Below are positions 6,920 to 11,818 of a stretch of 11,818 nt of DNA, piece after piece (positions within the stretch are counted from its first letter, which is position 1; every line of letters starts with the position of its first letter). The DNA comes from Candidatus Zixiibacteriota bacterium (GTDB lineage: Bacteria; Zixibacteria; MSB-5A5; GN15; JAAZOE01): contig JAQVRW010000054.1 of the NCBI GenBank assembly GCA_028700875.1, positions 1 through 11,818 of the forward strand. The letters run 5' to 3'. Made by a program: the position numbers and the translations under genes. A model generated the notes under the pieces. It saw nothing but the letters and a program-made list of their open reading frames with translations, made no database searches and was not told the DNA's origin.

Positions 6920-6947
6920 AATATACCCTTTACCCCGAAAAAGGCAA
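6920..6947 (-). promoter_or_regulatory. Candidate sigma-70-type promoter for the ffh operon
   Basis: On the minus strand TTGCCT (plus 6942-6947) and TATATT (plus 6920-6925) are separated by 16 bp. Transcription would begin near 6913, exactly at the outer arm of the inverted repeat, giving a leader of about 95 nt. A second possible -10, TAAAAT, lies inside the leader but has no good -35. Confidence 0.4.
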
Positions 6948-7114
6948 GGGGAATATGCATACCGGGACAAATCACTCGAAAGGGGGGCGGGGTTTGTAAT
7001 TCGCTGTATATAAAGACGTTACGAGAATTGAGGCGGCTTGGGACGGAAAGCGGTCTACCTTGATCGATTAGTCGATGACCAAGACGAAATGTTTCACGCC
7101 GGCCGGCCATTAAC

Positions 7115-7143
7115 TTGACCGCAACCGAATCGACATATAAGAT
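7115..7143 (+). promoter_or_regulatory. Promoter of the glycerophosphodiester phosphodiesterase gene
   Basis: TTGACC (7115-7120), a 17-bp spacer and TAAGAT (7138-7143) make a good sigma-70-type promoter. Only 6 nt separate the -10 box from the ATG at 7150, so transcription should start at or next to the A of the start codon, predicting a leaderless mRNA if that ATG is used. The rest of 6948-7114 shows nothing I can name. Confidence 0.6.
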
Positions 7144-7149
7144 ACTGTC

Positions 7150-7902
7150 ATGAGCGGCTTTCGGACCATGTTTGATCATCGGAATCATCGCCCATTGATC
7201 ATCGCCCACCGGGGAGCAGGTCATCGGGGAAAAGGGGCGACCGTTCACGAGAACACGATGGCCGCGTTCGAGGCTGCGGCGGCGGCCGGGGCCGATGGCA
7301 TTGAGGTCGATATCCATCGTACATGCGACGGCGTTCTGGTCATACATCATGACCGGACGCTTCAGGGCATCAAAACGCCGATTGCCGCCATGACCTTCGC
7401 GCAGGTACAAAGGATGGCCAAAACTCTGAGGTGTATTATTCCAACGTTGGAGGAGACCGTTCGCTTTTGTTCGCGGCGGATGTTGCTGGACGTGGAGTTG
7501 AAAGAAGCGGGATATGAGGCCGAGATTGTTGCCGGCTGTCAGAAAATGATAAAGTCGAATCAGATCGTCTTCACGTCGTTCGATCCCACAGTCGTCGCTG
7601 CTATCAAGTCGATTTCTTCCAATGCTAAGGTCGGTCTTTTGGTAGGGATGAGATCGGCCGGGAAGATGGTCGCGCGACGGGGAAAGCGGTCGCCGATCGC
7701 ATTGGCCCAGGGATGCGGCGCCGATTTTATCGCCCCGCATTGGCGGCTGGCGACGGCATCGTTCTGCCGTCGGGCGGAAAACGCGGAGTTGCCGATCGTT
7801 GTTTGGACGGTCGATCGGGTGTCATTGGCGGAGAATCTCCTGAAGAGAAATATTCCGGTGATCATCACCAACTATCCGCATCGATTTGGAATTCGACAAT
7901 AG
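7150..7902 (+). CDS. Glycerophosphodiester phosphodiesterase
   Basis: A cytoplasmic-type GDPD of 250 residues that hydrolyses glycerophosphodiesters, released from phospholipids, to glycerol-3-phosphate and an alcohol. The TIM-barrel signature is complete: IIAHRGAG with H20-R21, HENT (33-36), EVDI with E52 and D54 as metal ligands, IHHD (H67 as the second catalytic His), DVELKE (114-119), TSFDP, and the late VWTVD and IITNYP. No signal peptide or membrane segment is present, unlike periplasmic GlpQ, and length matches the short UgpQ-like group. The ATG at 7150 has no Shine-Dalgarno site but lies 6 nt after a -10 box; an alternative ATG at 7168 would also leave the domain intact. It stands alone, divergent from ffh and convergent with rplY. 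Confidence 0.93.
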   Translation: MSGFRTMFDHRNHRPLIIAHRGAGHRGKGATVHENTMAAFEAAAAAGADGIEVDIHRTCDGVLVIHHDRTLQGIKTPIAAMTFAQVQRMAKTLRCIIPTLEETVRFCSRRMLLDVELKEAGYEAEIVAGCQKMIKSNQIVFTSFDPTVVAAIKSISSNAKVGLLVGMRSAGKMVARRGKRSPIALAQGCGADFIAPHWRLATASFCRRAENAELPIVVWTVDRVSLAENLLKRNIPVIITNYPHRFGIRQ

Positions 7903-7934
7903 AAAACGCCCGCCGAGGTGAACCCGACGGGCGT
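7902..7934 (-). terminator. Rho-independent terminator after rplY
   Basis: On the minus strand ACGCCCG (plus 7928-7934) pairs with CGGGCGT (plus 7906-7912); further wobble and Watson-Crick pairs extend the stem to about 12 bp with a 5-nt loop, and TTTT follows (7902-7905). It begins 49 nt past the rplY stop and its T tract touches the stop codon of the convergent phosphodiesterase gene, so it may block transcription from both sides. Confidence 0.8.
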
Positions 7935-7983
7935 CGATATACTATCAAAAGACAACGGGCGGAAAAACGCAAGTGAAGAGAGA

Positions 7984-8751
7984 TTACTCTTTCTTCTTCT
8001 TGCCCTTTTCTTCGCCGCCTTCCTTCTTTTCCTTCTTGTCCTTGCCTTCGCCCTTTTCCTTCTTGTCTTTGCCTTCGGCAGCTTCGCCCTCGGCTGCGGC
8101 TTCGCCCTCGGCTGCTTCGCCTTCGGCGGCCTCGCCCTCGGCAGCTTCGCCCTCGGCGGTAGCGGCGGCCTCTTCGGCGGCGCTCTTGACCACAGTCGGA
8201 GCTACCACGGTCACTAGGGTCCGCGTGCCTTCATCGACGATGGTCACGTTTTCCACCTTGAGGTCAGAAACGTGCATCGACTCGCCGACGTTCAGCTCGC
8301 TGATGTCCAGGGTGAGTTCCTCGGGAATATGCGCCGGGAGACAGGAGATAGTCACATCGCGCTGAATATGCTCGACAATACCCCCGAAGGTTTTGACCCC
8401 GAGGGGAATCCCGACCAGGTTGACCGGGACGGTCACCGTGATCGGCTTGTCCATGGCGACGTTGTGGAAATCGATGTGCACCAGTTCGCCGGAGACGGGA
8501 TCCTTCTGCAATTCGCGGATGATCACCTTGCGCGCCGGACCGCCTTCGCCCTCAATATCCAGGTTGATGAGGGTATTTAGGGGGACGCCGTGCATCAGGC
8601 GATACAACGTCCGATAATTGACCTTGATCGCAACCGGTTCTGTTTCCGGACCGTAGACAATCGCCGGGACGTCACCGCCCTGCCGCAGGCGGCGGTTGGG
8701 TCCCTTGCCGGTTCCTTCCCGCTTCTGCACCGTAAGATTAAGCTCTTTCAT
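7984..8751 (-). CDS. rplY: 50S ribosomal protein L25, general stress protein Ctc type
   Basis: L25/CTC binds 5S rRNA in the central protuberance. The 255 residues comprise the N-terminal 5S-binding domain (LTVQKREGTGKGPNRRLRQGGDVPAIVYG, then HIDFHNVAMDKPITVTVPV, to ~95) and the second beta domain typical of the long CTC/TL5 form (VKTFGGIVEHIQRDVTISCLP, to ~185). After residue ~190 comes a low-complexity tail: about five AEGEA-type units followed by a Lys/Glu/Gly-rich segment ending KKKKE. Acidic or charged tails are common in this family, but a two-part tail of ~65 residues is long. The ATG at 8751 follows a GGAGG box 9 nt upstream. It is 29 nt downstream of prs, the usual prs-rplY pairing; the pth gene that often comes next is absent. 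Confidence 0.95.
   Translation of the reverse strand: MKELNLTVQKREGTGKGPNRRLRQGGDVPAIVYGPETEPVAIKVNYRTLYRLMHGVPLNTLINLDIEGEGGPARKVIIRELQKDPVSGELVHIDFHNVAMDKPITVTVPVNLVGIPLGVKTFGGIVEHIQRDVTISCLPAHIPEELTLDISELNVGESMHVSDLKVENVTIVDEGTRTLVTVVAPTVVKSAAEEAAATAEGEAAEGEAAEGEAAEGEAAAEGEAAEGKDKKEKGEGKDKKEKKEGGEEKGKKKKE
8071..8160 (-). repeat. 15-bp tandem repeats in the rplY tail
   Basis: Copies of the 12-mer TTCGCCCTCGGC, or one-base variants, start at 8083, 8101, 8116, 8131 and 8146. The step is 15 bp, once 18 bp. They encode the AEGEA repeats of L25. Steps that are multiples of three mean copy-number changes keep the frame. Confidence 0.75.
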
Positions 8752-8780
8752 CTATCCAAACCTCCACGTAGAGTATGCCA

Positions 8781-9725
8781 CTAGTCGCGAAACAGCATCG
8801 ACACGGATGCGTCGTTTTCGATTCGGTCGATCGCCTCGGCGAAAATGTCGGCACAACTAAGAACGACAAACTTGTCCGACAGGTTCCGGCCGCTATGGTC
8901 GATCGAGTCGGAGATGATCACTTTTTCGATGGGGGATTTTTCCAGCCGTTCCACGGCCGCGCCGGAGAGTACGCCATGGGCCGCGCAGGCATAAATGGCT
9001 CCGCATCCGGCTTCTTTGAGCGCCTTGGCCGCCACCGTCAGCGTTCCGGCGGTGTCGATCATGTCATCGCGGATAATCACGTCGCGCCCGGCGACGTTGC
9101 CGATGATGTTGATCGCCTCGGCCAGATTGGCGGTCGGTCGGCGCTTGTCGATGATGGCCAGACTGGCCTGCATCGTCTTGGCGAACGCCCGGGCGACTTT
9201 GATCGACCCGACGTCGGGGCTGACCACGACCAAATCCTTGGTGGGAATGTGGCTCAGATAATCGTTGAAGAGAATCGAGGAATACAGGTGGTCCACCGGG
9301 ATGGTGAAGAAACCCTGAATCTGAGCCGCATGCAGGTCCATGGTAATAACCCGGTCGGCGCCGGCGACGGTCAACAGGTCGGCGATCAGTCGGGCCGTGA
9401 TACAGACGCGCGGCATTTCTTTCCGGTCGGCGCGGGCGTAGCCGAAATAGGGGATGACCGCGGTGATGTTCTCGGCCGACGCCCGTCGGCAGGCCTCGAC
9501 CAGCATCAACAGCTCCAGGATGTTGTCCCCCGGAGGATTGGTCGCCTGGATGATGAAGACATGCGCGCCGCGGATGTTCTCGTTTATCTGAACGAACAAT
9601 TCACCGTCGGAAAAGGTAGTGATTTCGGTATCGCAGAGCGGGATGTTCAGCTTCCGGGCGATCGCTTCGCCCAGAGGCCGATTGGCGTTTCCGCTGATCA
9701 ACCTGACCGTTTTATTGATCTTCAT
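8781..9725 (-). CDS. prs: Ribose-phosphate pyrophosphokinase (PRPP synthetase)
   Basis: Prs makes phosphoribosyl pyrophosphate from ribose-5-phosphate and ATP for purine, pyrimidine, histidine, tryptophan and NAD synthesis. The 314-residue class I sequence shows the ATP-binding FSDGELFVQINENIRG, IQATNPPGDN, the catalytic flexible loop region PYFGYARADRK, VITMDLHAAQIQGFF (PRPP-synthetase signature) and the PRPP-binding loop DDMIDTAGTL, then AAHGVLSG and VIISDSI. The frame is open upstream to 9842, but that part crosses the terminator and the tRNA gene, so the ATG at 9725 (MKINKTVRLISG) is taken as start; it matches the family length. The Shine-Dalgarno site is weak (GGTGA). An intrinsic terminator ends only 25 nt upstream, so prs must have its own very close promoter or rely on read-through. 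rplY follows after 29 nt. Confidence 0.95.
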   Translation of the reverse strand: MKINKTVRLISGNANRPLGEAIARKLNIPLCDTEITTFSDGELFVQINENIRGAHVFIIQATNPPGDNILELLMLVEACRRASAENITAVIPYFGYARADRKEMPRVCITARLIADLLTVAGADRVITMDLHAAQIQGFFTIPVDHLYSSILFNDYLSHIPTKDLVVVSPDVGSIKVARAFAKTMQASLAIIDKRRPTANLAEAINIIGNVAGRDVIIRDDMIDTAGTLTVAAKALKEAGCGAIYACAAHGVLSGAAVERLEKSPIEKVIISDSIDHSGRNLSDKFVVLSCADIFAEAIDRIENDASVSMLFRD

Positions 9726-9750
9726 GCTGTCACCATCTGCTGGTCGCGAC

Positions 9751-9787
9751 AAAAAACCTGCCTTGAGGCATCTAGTGCAAGGCAGGT
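9751..9787 (-). terminator. Rho-independent terminator between tRNA-Gln and prs
   Basis: On the minus strand ACCTGCCTTG (plus 9778-9787) pairs perfectly over 10 bp with CAAGGCAGGT (plus 9756-9765) around a 12-nt loop, followed by a run of six T (with the last stem base; plus 9751-9756). It lies 22 nt past the end of the tRNA and 25 nt before the prs start codon, so it either ends the ispE-spoVG-tRNA transcript or acts as an attenuator for prs. Confidence 0.88.
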
Positions 9788-9809
9788 ATTCACGACATAA
9801 TTCAAAAAA

Positions 9810-9881
9810 CTGGGGCGGGAGGATTCGAACCTCCGAATGCAAGCTCCAAAGGCTTGTGTCTTACCACTTGACGACGCCCCA
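9810..9881 (-). tRNA. tRNA-Gln (anticodon UUG)
   Basis: A complete 72-nt cloverleaf. Acceptor arms TGGGGCG and CGCCCCA pair over 7 bp starting with U1-A72, the discriminator is G, and the D arm is GTC-AAGTGGTAA-GAC. The anticodon stem CAAGC/GCTTG holds loop CTTTGGA, giving anticodon TTG (reads CAA/CAG). A five-base variable loop precedes the T arm GGAGG-TTCGAAT-CCTCC. The U1-A72 pair and G73 are known identity features for glutaminyl-tRNA synthetase. The 3' CCA is not encoded and must be added. Located 8 nt after the spoVG stop, probably cut from the ispE-spoVG transcript. Confidence 0.97.
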
Positions 9882-9889
9882 TGTCTCCT

Positions 9890-10171
9890 TTATGAAACCT
9901 GTTTCCCGTCCCCGGAAGCATGGCGGGCTTTCTCGTACGCTTCCAGAACCCGCTCCTCGATCATCTGGCGCGTCTGATTATTGATCGGGTGGCAGATATC
10001 CTGGTGCGTGCCATCGGGCCGTTTGCGACTCGGCATGGACACAAAAAATCCCGTGTTTCCGGCGATGATTTTGAGCCCACGGATAACGAACGCGTTATCA
10101 AAAGTAACGTTGGCAAATCCCTTCAACTTTTCCTCATCGCGTAGCGTGATTCTGATCTCCGTAATCTCCAC
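9890..10171 (-). CDS. spoVG: Septation/regulatory protein SpoVG
   Basis: SpoVG is a small nucleic-acid-binding regulator, first known from Bacillus sporulation and septation but present in many non-sporulating bacteria, where it binds DNA and RNA. The 93 residues match the family from end to end: ITEIRITLRDEEKLKGFANVTFDNAFVIRGLKII, then GFFVSMPSRKRPDG and the closing DICHPINNQTRQMIEERVLEAYE. The start is GTG at 10171, with GGGAGGG 7 nt upstream (see the RBS entry). It lies 33 nt after ispE and 8 nt before tRNA-Gln. The ispE-spoVG-prs-ctc neighbourhood also exists in Bacillus, with glmU in between; here the tRNA occupies that place. Confidence 0.96.
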   Translation of the reverse strand: MEITEIRITLRDEEKLKGFANVTFDNAFVIRGLKIIAGNTGFFVSMPSRKRPDGTHQDICHPINNQTRQMIEERVLEAYEKARHASGDGKQVS

Positions 10172-10178
10172 AGCTGGT

Positions 10179-10185
10179 CCCTCCC
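10179..10185 (-). promoter_or_regulatory. Ribosome binding site of spoVG supporting a GTG start
   Basis: GGGAGGG on the minus strand lies 7 nt before the GTG at 10169-10171, an ideal distance. No ATG at a suitable position exists, and the GTG start gives the family-typical N-terminus. Confidence 0.8.
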
Positions 10186-10204
10186 GCTGCTCGTTAACGG
10201 CTCA

Positions 10205-11125
10205 CTAACCGGGTAGCGTAACCGGGCTCACTACGGCCAAGCCCCACTTCCCCCTATCACTTGCCTGTGCCAATGTCTCCTTCGTCTGGCATCTATCTCG
10301 ATACAGAGCAAATACGGTCGGGCCGCTTCCGCTCAGCCTGACCACATCGGCCCCGGTTCTTACCAGCACATCCTTGATCTTATCCAATACCGGATAAGAG
10401 CCAAAGAGACCCCTTTCCAGGTCATTCGCCATCCCGGAAATGGCATCGAATAAACCATCCACTTGCCGGCAACGGCTTAAGCTAATGTCTTGCACCGAGT
10501 CTGTCAAGTCGAAATTAAGCTTTCCGTAGGCCTCCCCGGCACTGATTCCGAACGGAGGAGTCACCAAAACCACCTGATAGTCGGTCGCCAGCTGTATATC
10601 TTTTACGTGTTCGCCTCTTCCGGTTACCTCCGCCTGCCCCCGGCCGAAGAAAAAGGGCACATCCGATCCTATTTCCAAACCGAGCGCGGCCATCTCAGAC
10701 CTTGTCAGTCCGATATTCAAAAGGCGATTAACCCCTTTAATTACGGCTGCCGCATCGGACGACCCCCCGCCCAAACCGGCCGCCACCGGGATCCGTTTGG
10801 CCAAGGAAATACGAAATCCCGATCGAATTTCAAGATTTTCCCGTAACAGTTTGATTGCCTTGTAAATAAGGTTCTCCGGGCCAGTCGGGAGGTCTTTATG
10901 GTCGGTTTGAATCTCAATTGACGGCGAGGCGGTTTTCTCGATTTCTATCTGGTCCGCCAGATCGACTGCCTGAAACCATGAAAAGATGTCGTGGTATCCA
11001 TCCGGCCGAATCCCGACCACCTTCAGGAACAGGTTGATCTTGGCCGGGGCGGAAATCGTGACCGTATGGGGCCGGATGCCTGGTCGTGGTTCAAATGCCG
11101 GCGAGATTTCGTTGCCGTTTTTCAC
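10205..11125 (-). CDS. ispE: 4-(cytidine-5'-diphospho)-2-C-methyl-D-erythritol kinase
   Basis: IspE phosphorylates CDP-methylerythritol in the non-mevalonate (MEP) isoprenoid pathway. This GHMP kinase of 306 residues shows SAPAKINLFLKV (25-36, with K29), RPDGYHDIFSWFQAV, the ATP-binding glycine loop PVAAGLGGGSSDAAA (113-127), IGSDVPFFF with D155 as likely catalytic base, GRGE, and the C-terminal LSGSGPTVFAL. The start is a GTG at 11125, the only usual start codon after the upstream in-frame stop, which leaves an extra ~19 residues before the conserved domain. No Shine-Dalgarno site is seen; a TATATT box lies 6 nt before the GTG, suggesting a leaderless transcript. First gene of the ispE-spoVG-tRNA unit, divergent from the aconitase gene. 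Confidence 0.95.
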   Translation of the reverse strand: MKNGNEISPAFEPRPGIRPHTVTISAPAKINLFLKVVGIRPDGYHDIFSWFQAVDLADQIEIEKTASPSIEIQTDHKDLPTGPENLIYKAIKLLRENLEIRSGFRISLAKRIPVAAGLGGGSSDAAAVIKGVNRLLNIGLTRSEMAALGLEIGSDVPFFFGRGQAEVTGRGEHVKDIQLATDYQVVLVTPPFGISAGEAYGKLNFDLTDSVQDISLSRCRQVDGLFDAISGMANDLERGLFGSYPVLDKIKDVLVRTGADVVRLSGSGPTVFALYRDRCQTKETLAQASDRGKWGLAVVSPVTLPG

Positions 11126-11131
11126 GGGCGC

Positions 11132-11159
11132 AATATATCAATTCCGGCCGTCTCCGCAA
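11132..11159 (-). promoter_or_regulatory. Candidate ispE promoter
   Basis: On the minus strand TATATT (plus 11132-11137) follows TTGCGG (plus 11154-11159) at a 16-bp spacing; the -35 match is only three of six. The -10 box ends 6 nt before the ispE GTG, so initiation would fall at the start codon. Confidence 0.4.
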
Positions 11160-11182
11160 GCACGGTGGATTAATCATTTGAC

Positions 11183-11241
11183 TTTCCCCGGAGATAGGTG
11201 TTTTTTTAAAGGCTACCGATTGCATGCGTATATCGGGGAAA
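11183..11241 (+). promoter_or_regulatory. Inverted repeat in the aconitase leader
   Basis: TTTCCCCG (11183-11190) and CGGGGAAA (11234-11241) form a perfect 8-bp inverted repeat 43 nt apart, with the Shine-Dalgarno AAGGAG beginning immediately after the right arm. Inside lie the palindrome GCATGC (11222-11227) and a CCGAT/ATCGG pair (11216-11220, 11232-11236). TTGACT at 11178-11183 could be a -35 box, but no convincing -10 follows. A regulatory role is an inference. Confidence 0.3.
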
Positions 11242-11255
11242 AAGGAGCGAATATC

Positions 11256-11818
11256 ATGGGAATGAATCTGGCTGAAAAAATTATCGCCGCCCACCTCGTT
11301 GAGGGGAAAATGACGCCAGCGGCGGATATCGCCATCAAGATTGACCAAACTCTCACCCAGGACGCCACCGGCACTATGGCCTATCTGCAGTTCGAGGCCC
11401 TGGGTTTAAAGAAGGTCAAAACCGAATTGTCTGTCAGCTACGTGGACCATAACATGTTACAATCCGGTTTCGAGAACGCCGATGACCATCGCTACCTGCA
11501 GAGCGTGGCCCACAAATACGGCATATATTTCTCTCGGCCGGGCAACGGTATCTGCCACCAGGTGCATCTGGAGCGGTTCGGCATTCCGGGCAAGACGCTT
11601 CTGGGGTCGGATTCGCACACTCCCACCAACGGCGGAATCGGCATGATGGCCATCGGGGCCGGCGGTCTCGACGTGGCCGTGGCCATGGGAGATGGAGCGT
11701 TTTACCTGAAGATGCCGGAAGTGTACAAGATCCATCTGACCGGGAAACTCCGGCCATTCGTGACCGCCAAGGATATCATTCTTGAAGTCCTCCGAATCCT
11801 CACGGTGAAAGGCGGCGT
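11256..11818 (+). CDS. Aconitate hydratase, N-terminal part (3' end outside window)
   Basis: The first 187 codons of an aconitase, which interconverts citrate and isocitrate in the TCA cycle through a 4Fe-4S cluster. The frame is open from the ATG at 11256 to the window end. The sequence MGMNLAEKIIAAHLVEGKM, IDQTLTQDATGTMAYLQFEA, VSYVDHNMLQ, FENADDHRYLQSVAHKYGIYF, GICHQVHLERFG and GSDSHTPTNGGIGM is characteristic of the ~640-residue aconitases related to the mitochondrial enzyme; DSH is part of the active site. The cluster cysteines lie further on, outside the window. AAGGAG 8 nt upstream supports the start; Met3 is less well placed. LeuC or homoaconitase is less likely because of the conserved YVDHN and FENADDHRYLQSVA blocks. 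Divergent from ispE across 130 bp. Confidence 0.93.
   Translation, partial: MGMNLAEKIIAAHLVEGKMTPAADIAIKIDQTLTQDATGTMAYLQFEALGLKKVKTELSVSYVDHNMLQSGFENADDHRYLQSVAHKYGIYFSRPGNGICHQVHLERFGIPGKTLLGSDSHTPTNGGIGMMAIGAGGLDVAVAMGDGAFYLKMPEVYKIHLTGKLRPFVTAKDIILEVLRILTVKGG

Noticed and set aside
6862..7740. 292-codon open frame on the minus strand
   Set aside because: It overlaps the well-supported phosphodiesterase gene in antisense and spans the promoter region; the translation looks random.
8775..9800. 341-codon open frame on the plus strand
   Set aside because: It lies antisense to prs and runs into the terminator region; composition is that of a shadow frame.
9726..9842. Upstream extension of the prs reading frame by 39 codons
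   Set aside because: It would translate through part of tRNA-Gln and the intrinsic terminator, and makes prs longer than the family; the ATG at 9725 fits.

Overview
The window (11,818 bp, roughly 55-60 % G+C by eye) is a stretch of bacterial chromosome made almost entirely of housekeeping genes, with one small accessory-looking patch near the left end. Mixed ATG/GTG/TTG starts, purine-rich Shine-Dalgarno sites, SpoVG, a long-tailed L25 (CTC type), a mitochondrial/LeuC-like short aconitase and the order ispE-spoVG-tRNA-Gln-prs-rplY suggest an uncultured Gram-negative lineage near the Deltaproteobacteria or FCB group. A candidate phylum such as Zixibacteria would fit, but this is an inference from gene content and protein flavour, not a proven placement.

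Left part (1-2700): the 3' end of gyrA (+), a beta-class DNA methyltransferase (+) and a four-helix membrane protein of unknown function (+). The A+T content rises towards the end of the methyltransferase and stays high through the membrane protein. A small GYD-domain protein (-) converges on them. The 2700-3050 interval has no convincing gene but holds several G+C-rich hairpins and a pair of imperfect direct repeats.

Middle (3050-6950): a compact minus-strand operon, in transcription order ffh, rpsP, khpA, rimM, trmD, rplS, closed by a strong intrinsic terminator. It joins protein targeting (SRP), the ribosomal proteins S16 and L19, 16S maturation (RimM), tRNA m1G37 methylation (TrmD) and a KH RNA-binding protein. 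Its 5' leader can fold into a hairpin followed by a U tract and also carries a 9-bp long-range inverted repeat, so attenuation is possible.

Right part (7100-11200): a glycerophosphodiester phosphodiesterase (+) with a good promoter right at its start codon, then a second minus-strand cluster in the order ispE, spoVG, tRNA-Gln(UUG), terminator, prs, rplY, terminator. It supplies isoprenoid precursors, a global regulator, a tRNA, PRPP and a 5S-binding ribosomal protein. The window ends in the 5' third of an aconitase gene (+), divergent from ispE.

No mobile element, CRISPR array, phage gene or recognisable defence cassette was seen. The points most worth a second look are the methyltransferase/membrane-protein pair, the repeat-bearing spacer at 2700-3050, the leader of the ffh operon, the apparently leaderless starts of ispE and the phosphodiesterase, and the terminator that sits 25 nt in front of prs.
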